A stretch of DNA of 48,993 bases from Symbiodinium natans (taxonomy: Eukaryota > Sar > Dinophyceae > Suessiales > Symbiodiniaceae): the NCBI GenBank assembly GCA_905221605.1, contig CAJNDS010002500.1, positions 276,001 through 324,993 of the forward strand, written 5' to 3'. The notes below the pieces were generated by a model, which saw only the letters and a program-made list of their open reading frames with translations, did not search any database and was not told the DNA's origin. A program made the translations under genes and the position numbers. This document shows, one piece after another, positions 33,106 through 42,911 of the stretch (positions are counted from its first letter, which is position 1; each line of letters starts with the position of its first letter).

Positions 33106-33884
33106 CGATTCAACAGCAAGGGTTTAGGCCTTTGGGGATTAGGGGTTCAGGCTTTGGAGTTGCAGGTGTGCAGTCCCAAGTCACGTGACAGAAATTGTGG
33201 TTACTCGCACGGCCTCTTAGAGGCGCGGTCTCCTAAAACATGTCCATGCCACCGATGAATACAGTTTCGTGCTAGGGACCGCTCTCACCGTTTTTTCACA
33301 CCTATTTCACACATTTTGCAGCCCCCAGCACCCACCCCTGCCCCCACCCCCGCCTGGCGGTGTCGCATCGTGGACGCCAATGCCACGCGACTTGCCATCA
33401 AAGGCACAAGCCATGCTTGCGCAAGAAAGCTGCGAACAATGGGAGGCAGTAGCAATATTGGTAAACATACATGGTGGCCATTCTCAACAAACTGTCTTCA
33501 GACACAAAAGCCAATTATGGCTGTCAGTCTCTTGCTGTCCCGAGTGTCACGAAAGTCTGATTATGAGGAAGGTTGTCCAGGGCGTTGATAAGGTTTGGGG
33601 GGTTTACAGAGGTTTAGGGGCGCATTGGGTTTAGGACTTGCACTGAACTTGCGTGACAACTGAAGTCCTTCAGGCTGTCTAGCTGTGTCTATGATTTTCA
33701 CCCGCATCTCGGGAAGTTCATCCTGTGTTGCTGCCACATCTGAAGCTTCGCCTTGCCCTATGCACTGATCATCGCAATCTACCGACTGGGCAGCAGCAGC
33801 GCAATAAAGATCCCCTAGCATCCCAAGGGCCCCCTAACTGCTCCCTGAAGCTTCATGGATACCGTTTTGCAATTACGCCCTTTT

Positions 33885-33901
33885 GGGGGGGGGGGGGGGG
33901 G
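33885..33901. repeat. Poly-G run
   Basis: Seventeen consecutive G after CTTTT. A simple homopolymer, likely variable in length and error-prone in assembly. Confidence 0.95.
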
Positions 33902-34377
33902 CAGGGGTTCGTGGGAGAACAAAAGTTCGACATTGTTGAACCCTCTCACATGAGATTCCCAGGGAAGGGAACCGTTCCCTCAGAAGCTTTTCCTTTAGAG
34001 CACACATCAAACAAAAAAACAAGGATCCTATCCACCAGAGCTCCTGAAACAAGGTTGCGTCTCCTTTCCATACGCTCGTAAGGGGCCTTGAACAAGGATG
34101 TTAACGGCTAAGCGGACTGTAACATCGCCGAGCGCAGAACACCTCAGTTAACATGTACTGTGCTGGATGGTGTTCGGGCTTGCAGAAGAGAACAAGAACA
34201 CATGCACTGAGTACATAACTCCAGGACCTTTGCATGAACTCGGACGACATTCTTTCCAAGGCTGTGACTGAGTACTTCTGCGGACACAGTCACCAGTTAC
34301 CAGTCGCAAGTAAAGGTCCGCTCATCCCTGCTGACTTTCTGACAAGCATGGCCTTGTGGGAAGCTTTCAACACAAGT

Positions 34378-34564
34378 CTAAACCCTAACCCTAAGACCCT
34401 AAACCTTAAACCCTAAACCCTAAACCCTGAACCCTAAACCCTAAACCCTGAACCCTAAACCCTAAACCCTGAACCCAAAACCCTAACCCCTAAACCCTAA
34501 ACCCTAAACCCTAAACCCTAAACCCTAAACCCTAATTCCTAAACCCTAAACCCTAAACCCTATA
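34378..34564. repeat. Interstitial telomere-type tract (CCCTAAA)n
   Basis: About 26 units of CCCTAAA with CCCTGAA, CCCTAACC and CCCTTAAA variants, embedded in the 33.3-35.2-kb repeat. The equivalent point in the 46.4-kb copy has no tract. Confidence 0.95.
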
Positions 34565-35499
34565 GCTCAATTGCCTTCGTGCGCAGCAGGGGAAGGTGGC
34601 AACTTGTGCTGGAGACCTGAGCGGCTGCATTCGAGCCGTCACCTCCATCCACTGATATGCCGTTCAGCATTATCCACCACCATTTGCTTCAGAACCCTTT
34701 TTTTAACTCCTGTTTGTTAAGGGTCATAAGGGGATTGTTGTTTATTATTCTTTTAGGGCTCGTATAAGCAAATAGTAGTCTAAACTTGGGTGGCTGCACG
34801 ACCTGCGCACGCTCTCCCGGTCCAGAGCACGTGCCCTCGGGGCTGCAATGAGAAAAAACTGCACATGATGAGACGCTGACTGGACCGCGCAGCCTGAAGA
34901 CCCAGCTGCTGCAAGCTTAATCGCAATGTGCTTGGCTGCAAAGGCAGGGCAGATAGCCGGAAAGGCTCGGATTGAGAGTGAAACTCCCCACTGTTGATGA
35001 TTCGACGCATCTGCCCTAACCATGGAAGCACCGGTGAAACTTAAACTTCACTGCCACCCGTCATGTCCGCCGCCTACCTTGCACGTCAGACCCCAACAGC
35101 TGCCATTGCTGTCAGTGCTTCTGCTTGTGCACAGCTCGGTGCTCACCTGCAGCAAGCTTCAAGTGGCGCCGCGGGGGACTCGAGTGTCCAATGACACGAA
35201 GGTAACTAGCAGCCTGCCGTCTCCTAATCCTCAGTCACTGCCGCGTGCCACGAAAGAATCCACTGCTACATCTGCGCAACGAAACCTCAACGTAACTATC
35301 TGCAGAAGTAAGAAGTGCCCAGAAGTCACACAGACCAAGTCCAGGTTTGTCCTGTGGGCCACTGCGCGGTGATTTGCATTGCGAGGTGAAGGCTGTAAAA
35401 CAGTGTTTCATGTGCTGAAACAGTCTCCAAAACCTAACCTTAACTTCGCACTGGGACTCGGAATTTTTGCTCCTCCTTCATGATCTCTCTTTACTACTA

Positions 35500-35695
35500 C
35501 ACAGAAAATAGGAATCGTAGTAGTAACAGTAACAGGAAACAGTAACAGTAGCACTAACAGTAACAGTCATAGTCAGAGTCATAGTCCTAAGGTAGTAGTA
35601 GCAGTACGAGTTACTAGCAATAGTGATAGTGATAGCAACAGAAAAAGTACTAGTAACAGTAACCCTAAGAGTAAGAGTAATAGTAGCACTCGGCA
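35500..35695. repeat. Degenerate AGTNNN hexamer array
   Basis: About 190 bases dominated by AGTAAC, AGTCAT, AGTGAT, AGTAGT and related hexamers in 6-base register. The fixed AGT with variable following triplet is more ordered than a random simple repeat. Confidence 0.85.
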
Positions 35696-36109
35696 CGAAT
35701 ATCATTCTCTTCTGTCCTCCCTCCGGGAGATCTCGAGGCTACAACAAGCAGCAGCAGTACTTCAACCCTTCACCTATGCCCTAAACCTCAGTGGGCTTGA
35801 GTCAGAATCAACGCTTGAATCAAAGCTTGCCCGGCTAACCCTGTAGTACCCCAAGCCCCAGAATCCTTCGAAATATGGGAGCTTGGCAGCGCAGGCTTGC
35901 GTCAGAACAAGTAGTACTTCTTCGGCTTCGCTATTTTTCCTAAGGTTACTTCTAACTTCCCATGCTCGGTTCCGAACCTACCCACGCCTGCACTGCACCT
36001 GTGACAGTCACAGGCCTTGTATCCAAAACAAGAACGTGACGATCATCACCATCGCTCTGATAACAAGCAAACTCATCATCAGACCCACACAAGCGTCATC
36101 AAGCTCAAC

Positions 36110-36170
36110 ATCGCCATCATGATCATGATCATGATCATCATCATCATCATCATCATCGTCATTATCCTCA
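36110..36170. repeat. (GATCAT)n and (ATC)n microsatellite
   Basis: Short run of CATGAT/GATCAT followed by CAT triplets. In frame it would encode His/Asp runs on either strand. Confidence 0.9.
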
Positions 36171-36344
36171 ATCTTAGCACCTCCTAAACAGCATTGGCCG
36201 CGTGGGTGGAACCCAGCATCATAGTCTGGATGACATCCGTGACTTATGTCTATGTGCGTCAAACAGACAGGATTGGAGCATGGGTAACGAAAGATCACCA
36301 TCGCATATGTCAAGACATATATGGGAGCAGTTTAAAACTTCTCT

Positions 36345-37072
36345 TTGGAGGATAATTTTGGAGGCTTCCAAGCATTAAAACACACGAAATCTTGGCGCCA
36401 GAACCCTTGTCAACCTCGCGAATGCACATGGTGGCAACATACAACAACACGGCGCAACCGCTCCACCGCTCTGTGCAACGATCAACCTCAACCTCTCCAT
36501 GCAAAACAAGCACACAAGCGAAAATCAACACATGATCTTGTACATCTCCAGCTGAGCACATCACCATGTCGCCGACGGGCCTGGCAGGCGGCATTGCAAT
36601 GTCTTCGAGAAACCGAGGGCAGAATTCGTAAGGTGTTTGAGAAGAAACCGGTGAAGGGAACCAGATACGTAAAACCCAGAAGCTGCATGTTTCGGACTGT
36701 GTCAGTCGTGCGGGGAGCCAGCCAAAAAACAAGCTTTTACTCGGCGCGACCTTGCTTCGCTAGCGCCTGCAAAAGAATGATATCGGGGCCCCCCACGTGG
36801 GGAATGCAACCTCCATGAGAAAAGAACTTGGGGACCGAACAACGAGCATCCGGGATGAGAAGTCACTTGAGTTGCAAGCATGTAGCACCCAAGAACTGAA
36901 GCACTCGGCCGGATTTTGTATTGAGAAGCTCAGGAGAGGAAGCTGCGCGATTCTTGCCCTCCCTTTTCTCAGAGTCGTTAGATTGGGTCGGAAGCAAAGC
37001 CTCAAACCGATTGGGCACGGCTCGGCTGAGCCGCATGAGTCAGAGTGCTACCGAAAAGCTGGCTTCGCCTGA
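36345..37072 (+). CDS. Possible plus-strand open frames, unknown
   Basis: Two overlapping plus-strand open frames (36345-36818, 157 codons; 36797-37072, 91 codons starting MGNATSMRKELGDRTTSIRD) with fairly natural composition, but no recognised domain and no clear splice link. They lie just downstream of the large minus-strand gene's stop and may be chance. Confidence 0.2.
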
Positions 37073-37134
37073 AGCGTTGCTGCACGCGCCAATCGAACGC
37101 TGCCAGCCAACAAAGTCAGCTAAAACAATCGGCA

Positions 37135-40100
37135 TCATTTGGGACCCCAGCCACCAGAGAGCTTCCAGTTCAGGTACTCCATGCTGGTCCACATCTCATC
37201 TTCCGAGAGTGCCCGATTCCACACGATGACCTCCATGACACCAAAATCCGAGGACTCCATGTAATGGCCGTCGTTGATGTACAAGTGGACATCTCCGGTT
37301 GACTTCACGGGCACGATATTGTTGACATTGAGATTCTTCTTTTCCTGGCCCCTCAGGATAACCCCTTCGCTGTTGCCGCACATGACGAGCCAGTCGGTCA
37401 GGCCCGTGGGCAATCCATCCTGGTTCAGCCAGGTGTTGTAAAAAGAAACCCCAACCAATCCATTCCAGTGGCCAAGAAGCCAGTTTGGTTGATTGTGCTG
37501 GAGAATCCGCTTGTGTTGTCCCCCTTCGAGATAGCGGGTGACTGAGCAAATTGTGAAGTCTGGCTTCATGATCACGCCGAAGTCAATTCCGGTGTGGGGG
37601 TTGCCGGTGAGGTACGCAACAGGAAATGCGGCGCCGTGGCCGGCCTCAACCTTTCTGGTGGGGCTGCCCCTCGTCGCGCGAGCCTGCCAGCTGCCCACGG
37701 AACTTTTCCAAGCCACGTCGGCCTCCTCGCTCTTGAACCAGGCCACCATGGAAGACGGAGAAGCTGGCAGCGGCGAAAGGGGCCCGAGCTTCGCGTTCAG
37801 GTACTCCATGCTGGTCCACATCTCATCTTCCGAGAGTGCCCGATTCCACACGATGACCTCCATGACACCAAAGTCCGAGGACTCCATGTAATGGCCGTCG
37901 TTGATGTACAAGTGGACATCTCCGGTTGACTTCACGGGCACGATCTTGTTGACATTGAGATTCTTCTTTTCCCGGCCCCTCAGGATAACCCCTTCGCTGT
38001 TGCCGCACATGACGAGCCAGTCGGTCAGGCCCGTGGGCAATCCATCCTGGTTCAGCCAGGTGTTGTAAAAAGAAACCCCAACCAATCCATTCCAGTGGCC
38101 AAGAAGCCAGTTTGGTTGATTGTGCTGGAGAATCCGCTTGTGTTGTCCCCCTTCGAGATAGCGGGTGACTGAGCAAATTGTGAAGTCTGGCTTCATGATC
38201 ACGCCGAAGTCAATTCCGGTGTGGGGGTTGCCGGTGAGGTACGCAACAGGAAATGCGGCGCCGTGGCCGGCCTCAACCTTTCTGGTGGGGCTGCCCCTCG
38301 TCGCGCGAGCCTGCCAGCTGCCCACGGAACTTTTCCAAGCCACGTCGGCCTCCTCGCTCTTGAACCAGGCCACCATGGAAGACTTGTCAGCTGGCTCGCG
38401 CTCCACAAGCTCGTCGTGCCTTGGCCAAAAGTCCTTCAAAGCTGCGATGGCCGTCTTCTTAGTTTCGACAGAGATCCAGGGGATTGCAGTCAGGACCGCA
38501 GCAAATTGCACCCCGATGTCAGCCAAGGGAACTCTTTTGCTTGGGCTCTGGAAGGGTCCGAAGCCCATCTGGACGCCCAACTCCACGACGTTGCCGTCGA
38601 GGAGGCCTTGGATGTGGAAGTTCGACCTTGACGAATTTGCCTTCAAGGGTCTCGGAAAACCCTAAACCCTAGACCCTAAACTTTAAACCCTAAACCATAA
38701 ACCCCAAACCCCAAACCCCAAACCCCAAAAACTTCGCCTTCAAGCTGAAGAGCTCGATGACTTCCTCCTGGTTGTGCTTAAGAGCCTCCTGCATTTCGCT
38801 CAAGCGAAGCATCGCATCCTCGCCTCGCGCCTCCCAGGTCTTGCTGGGCTCCATGGAGTCACCATAGTCGATGGAAGCCAGGTAGACTTCCTCGGGCTCG
38901 GTCCTCCAGTACCAAGACTCCGTCTTTGCACCAGCGCCTTCTGCTTCACCTACTTCACCTACTTCACTGCGGTTGCTGTCCACAAGCGACATGGCTTCAA
39001 TCGCAGTCTTGCTCTCCCCTTTGCCGATGCCAAGCGAGGATCTCCAGGTCTGATATCCGGTGCCCAGGTTCTTCTTGGAGAAGTCTGTATGATCGCCGAA
39101 ACGCTTCGCAAGCCTTAGGGTCCGGCTGAAGAGCAGGTGGCCGGCAGTTTTGATCTCCGAGCGAAGGACGGACAAGTCGAGGCCACCAGGCATCTGGTTC
39201 GGCCAACACACCGTGGTGATCACCTCGAAGAGTTCTTTCGGCAGAAGCTCGAAAGTCAAGCCCAAGATGACGGACACTACAGGCTGGATGTTCAGGGCGA
39301 ACTTCACTGTCAAACACTTCTCGATGGCCTGCTCGCCCGTGTAGAAGGAGTAGCCCTGCCACTTGTTCCAGTTCTCCTGGCGCACAAGGCGCCCACTCAC
39401 GAATTCTCACGCACTCAGGCTCACTCAACTCAAAGACTCCTGAAAACTGCCAAAACTCTGCGGAAACAGTCGCGACAGCTGATAGCAATGGGATTTGCCG
39501 TGCGGCCATGCAATGCAGGCCAGAATCCCCAGAATCCCTCTCCTTCATCCAGGTGTTGTCGCAGGGCACCGCCCATGGCTCCAGCTGGACGAAGTCCTCC
39601 TTCTTTGCCGACGTCCAGTCGTCCTTCGTCGCCTCCTGGTGGTTGCCAACATGGGCCCCGTTCTTGGTTCGGGGGGCAAAGGCCAGGCAAGAGCCCGAAT
39701 CGGCCTCCCTGCCATGGAACTGGGTGATCAAGTTGGCGACGTGGACATCACCACCAAGCTCAAACTTCGGCATCGGCACGACCTGCAAGAGAGAGGGGTG
39801 CATCTTCTGCGAGTGCACCTCCACGACCAGATTCCCCTGCTGGTGCCGCACCGGCATGTTTCCGATGGCAGGGAATTGCGACACACTGGCCTTCTGGATA
39901 AGGGAAGTGCCTCCCCGTAAAGCCTTCATTGCCATGGAAGTGGCCACCTTGGCGAAGGTCTCGAGATGCTCACCGATCACGTCACCAAGTTGGTTCAAGT
40001 AGCTCAGGGGAGGTACCCGCTCGATGATCTTGAAGCCTAGGCATCTCATGACTTCATGGCCGGACTCGAAGTTTTGGCAATGCATCAGGTCATCCCCCAT

Positions 40101-42759
40101 GGCCATCAAGCTCCTCACGGAGTTGACGTTCGAGCCTGCAAGAACGCCAACCGGACTGGGCATGGAGTTCAGCGGCGGCTCGAACTGCATGACGTAGCTC
40201 GCCACACGTTTGGCCATGCATTGGAAAACGTTGCTTCTGACGCAGTCCGGGGTGTTCAGAAGGTCGCTGATCATCTGGAAGAGTCTGTCGACACCCTCCT
40301 GGCCCGCATTGACAACGGTGTGCAGCTGCTGGGGCAGAAAGTTCATGGGGGGCGCGAACCTCTGGACAGAGTTCGCCACGAGTTTGGCCATGCAGTCGAA
40401 GGTGTTGGCTCGGTCGCAGCCGGCGGTGTTCAAGAGGTCGCGGATCATCTGGAAGACTCTGTCGACACCCTCCTGGCCCGCATTGACAACGGTGTGCAGC
40501 TGCTGGGGCAGCCAGTTCATGGGGGGCGCGAACCTCTGGACAGAGTTCGCCACGAGCTTGGCCATGCAGTCGAAGGTGTTACTTCGTTCGCAGCCGGCGG
40601 TGTTCAAGAGAACGTGGATCATCTGGAACAACCTGTCGATCGCCTCCTGGGTGTGGCCAGCAATGCTTTTAACCGTCCGTTTGACATTTTCTGGAAGCCA
40701 GTTCAATGGTGGCTCGAACCGCATGACGCTTGTTGCCACACGCCTGGCCATGCAGTCGAAGACGTCATCTCTGTTGCAGTGGTCGCTGTGCAACAGAGCA
40801 TGGCTCATGTCAATCATCTTCTGGATGACATTGAGGTCTTGATTCGCAAGGTTCATGACATTTGCACCCAGGTAGGCCAGCATGTTGGGCAGCTGCACGT
40901 GTCTTTCTGGCCAATCGGTGTTGAAGAGCGTGATTGACCGGCTGACAAGTGTTACTCTGCAGTACAACTTGCCAAAGTTGACGCGCAACTGGTCGCCGTG
41001 GAACCATGCATTGGGGGCGTGAGTCCAGCAACTGGATTCAAATGAGAAGCCGCGGAAGTTCATCAGAATGTGGGTTGCCTTCGCCACGGTGTCGATCACC
41101 GTGTTCTGAATGAACTGAATCGCCTGAGTATCGCCCAATTCCTTGACCTGATCGAATGCCGAGTTGAAAGCATCACCAGTCAGAGCATTGCCATCAAGGG
41201 TATCGACTGCTGTGTTGATCGCACTGCTGGTCGCACTGCTCATGTCATCCACCCTATCTTCCACCCAACCTCCCACAGACCCCCACTTGCGCGAAGCACT
41301 TCGCAAGCTTTCCTGCTTGGAGTTCCGGACCTTCGGGCTAACAAGGGCTAGGGCGGGATGCTACATGTAGGGGCTGTAGGGGTTGAAGGTTCAAAGGGTT
41401 TCGGGTGCAAGCCTTGCATTCTGCAGAATCTTACCTGGTGACCTGGTGATCCTGGTGAATATCTCCTCACAATCTTTCAGTCCGACTGAACACTGAGAAC
41501 CTCACTCTTACACACGAGCAGTCTGCAACCCGCAGGTGCGCAGGTGTCATGTGTCCATATGTGCCATATGTGTCCACCTACACAAAGAGCACATCACGAG
41601 CATCTCCTAACCCTTGCCTCGCGTTGGAGAAGGCCCTCTTCCCGCGCCGGTGGAACCTTCGAGTGATCCTCGGTCGTCAGGTCCTGAGCCAGCGGTGCGC
41701 GTTTTTGATAGCTCGCAAGCTCGTAAGCCGTACGCTTGCAAGGGTTTAGGATGGCTCAGGACCCTATAGGACTTTAGGACTTTAGAGCTTTTTGAGCTTT
41801 CCTTGTGGGCATCAGGATCGTAGTTGCGCGTCTCGCGCTGGCGGTGATGCTTGTCCAAGACCTTTTTGAGAACGTCCCCTGCTGCATGGGGATCTCGAGT
41901 TTTCTTCAGCGCCGTGGCAACATGCTGGACGTCTAGTCCTTGGATCCACATCAAGCTCCACAGGCGGAAGCAAACAGCAGCACACACCGAAAGAGCCGCC
42001 AAGCAGCCAACGTGTTTTTTCAACGCCCCGATCTCGCGATGCGCAGCGACCAGCTCGGTTTGCTGCAATTGCACCACCGTCTCCAGTTGCGCTATCTGTG
42101 GAACAGGGCGAGTCGTGCTCGGGGTATCGGTAGAAATAATAGTAATAATAGTAATAATAGTAATAATAGTAATAGTAGTAATAATAGTAATAAGAGTAAT
42201 AATGGGTATTGGCTACATGGAGTCATGGCTCTCAATTAGGGCACCTTGAGCATCATGAACTCCAGGTTGCGGGCCAGATCACCGAAGCCCGTGTCATTGC
42301 CGTCGCTGGCATTGCCCGTGGCACCTTCCTGACAGGTCATGTGAAGAAGAATCTGCTAAACCCTAAACCCTAAACCCGAAAAGGAGCTGTTAAGTCGACT
42401 TTTTTCGCTCTCAGAAACTTCTTGGAGGCCTCCTTCGGCAAGGGCACTGAGTTTGCTTCACCCGCATCGTGCCCCAAGTTCTTCTCCAGCAGCTTCTCCA
42501 CCTAAGGAGTCAGGATGGATGTGAAACTCAGACTCCCTGGCCACAGGTTTAGGGTTTAGGGTTTAGGGTTTAGGGTTTAGGGTTTAGGGGTAAGGGGTTT
42601 AGGGTAATTCCCTCAGCCCCCAGCGGCGGCCGCTACTGCCGGGTCTTTTGAGTCGGTGAGGTTGATCGGCGTGTCGGAGAGCTTGAATGAATGGACGCCG
42701 GGTCCAGAGAACCTGGGTTCATGCTTGGGGAGAGCATTAGAAACTTCAGATGTCTGTTC
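37135..42759 (-). CDS. Membrane-anchored multi-repeat protein with two LamG/ConA-like domains (5' partial)
   Basis: Seven exons join without losing frame, all at phase 0: 42759-42625, 42501-42409, 42328-42245, 42095-41802, 41312-39543, 39376-38738 and 38640-37135 (stop 37135-37137), about 1,506 residues. Exons 1-3 are hydrophilic. Exons 3-4 form a probable coiled coil (NLEFMMLK joined to IAQLETVVQLQQ) leading into one membrane helix (CLAALSVCAAVCFRLWSLMW). Exon 5 holds five helical repeats of about 59 residues with paired Cys (for example LLNTAGCDRANTFDCMAKLV). Exon 6 has a mixed domain and an acidic tail. Exon 7 has two LamG/ConA-like domains (VAWFKSEEADVAW to WNRALSEDEMWTSMEYLN). Such lectin-like folds usually bind glycans or proteins outside the cell, so a surface or lumenal role is inferred. 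No upstream start codon was found, so more 5' exons probably exist. The model assumes non-canonical splice sites, and the junctions need RNA support. Confidence 0.75.
37171..38383 (-). repeat. Tandem LamG domain duplication, 627-bp period
   Basis: Two copies, 37171-37756 and 37798-38383, differ at only a few bases over about 586 bp (for example ATATTG versus ATCTTG near 37317 and 37944). Near-identity at synonymous sites points to very recent duplication or gene conversion, or less likely an assembly artefact. Confidence 0.9.
38641..38737 (-). other. 97-bp GC-AG intron made of telomere-like repeats
   Basis: The exon ends TTGAAG and the intron begins GCGAAG; it ends CTTGAAG before GCAAATTCG. 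Nearly all of the 97 bp is TTTAGGG/TTTGGGG-like in the sense strand. GCCTTCAAG (plus strand) occurs at both junctions, 38639-38647 and 38736-38744, a perfect 9-bp direct repeat. Confidence 0.8.
39377..39542 (-). other. 166-bp GA-AG intron
   Basis: Exon TGGATGAAG, then intron GAGAGGGATT to GCGCCAG, then exon GAGAACTGG. Joins as WMKENWNKW at phase 0. AGGAGA is present at both junctions. Confidence 0.75.
40230..40810 (-). repeat. Coding repeats of 177 bp (Cys-pair helical repeats)
   Basis: At least four units encode 58-59-residue repeats; a fifth diverged unit lies downstream in the protein. The two central units (the CTCCTGGCCCGCATTGACAA stretch at about 40301 and 40478) are nearly identical at DNA level; the outer ones have diverged. 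Confidence 0.85.
41313..41801 (-). other. 489-bp GA-AG intron flanked by a 9-bp direct repeat
   Basis: Exon CCCACAAG, then intron GAAAGCTC to CAAGCAG, then exon GAAAGCTTGCG. AGGAAAGCT occurs at both junctions. The join reads PDAHKESLRSASRKW at phase 0. The region also contains one degenerate TTTAGG stretch. Confidence 0.7.
42096..42244 (-). other. 149-bp GT-AG intron with trinucleotide microsatellite
   Basis: Exon ATGCTCAAG, then intron GTGCCCTAA to TTCCACAG, then exon ATAGCGCAAC. Contains an (ATT/ACT)n array (plus strand 42136-42205). It is the only canonical GT donor in the gene. If it is not spliced, the frame stops 2 codons later at 42236-42238. Confidence 0.65.
42329..42408 (-). other. 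80-bp GC-AG intron containing TTTAGGG repeats
   Basis: Exon TTTCTGAGA, then intron GCGAAAAAAG to ATGACCTGTCAG, then exon GAAGGTGCC. About three TTTAGGG units in the sense strand. Confidence 0.65.
42502..42624 (-). other. 123-bp intron with telomere-type repeats in antisense orientation
   Basis: Acceptor ACTCCTTAG before GTGGAGAAG. The donor is tentatively GCTGGG after GTAGCGGCCGCC (GC type). The plus strand shows seven or more TTTAGGG units (42546-42605), so the transcript has CCCTAAA, opposite to the two other telomere-bearing introns of this gene. Confidence 0.55.
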
Positions 42760-42794
42760 CTTATAAAGAGTTCAGTTTAAGCACCCTTAAAAAA

Positions 42795-42911
42795 ATGGAG
42801 AAAATGTTGCCCAAATTCGATGACAAAGGAACCCTGAAAGCGGCCCCAGCAACCAAGAAATCACGAGAAATCGGGTTGCCTGTGCTCGGATGCAATCCTC
42901 GACATGACTGA
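42795..42911 (+). CDS. Small plus-strand open frame, 38 codons
   Basis: MEKMLPKFDDKGTLKAAPAT and onward to a TGA at 42909-42911. The charged composition is natural for a coding piece and it starts in a short A-run. Divergent to the large minus-strand gene. Could be a small gene, an exon or chance. Confidence 0.2.
   Translation: MEKMLPKFDDKGTLKAAPATKKSREIGLPVLGCNPRHD

Larger units (their letters stand above)
33345..35170. repeat. Diverged 1.8-kb repeat, copy 1
   Basis: Collinear with 44870-46935 in the same orientation. Matching blocks: 33345-33500 with 44875-45050; 33940-34110 with 45575-45890; 34227-34378 with 46255-46435; 34564-35160 with 46440-46930. Identity by eye is about 70-85 percent, with indels. 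This copy contains a telomere-type tract where the other has about 16 bases. Confidence 0.8.

Noticed and set aside
35022-35372. Plus-strand frame starting MEAPVKLKLHCHPS, partly shared with the repeat copy at 46.8 kb
   Set aside because: Similarity follows from the DNA repeat; the frames diverge after about ten residues through indels, so protein conservation is not supported.
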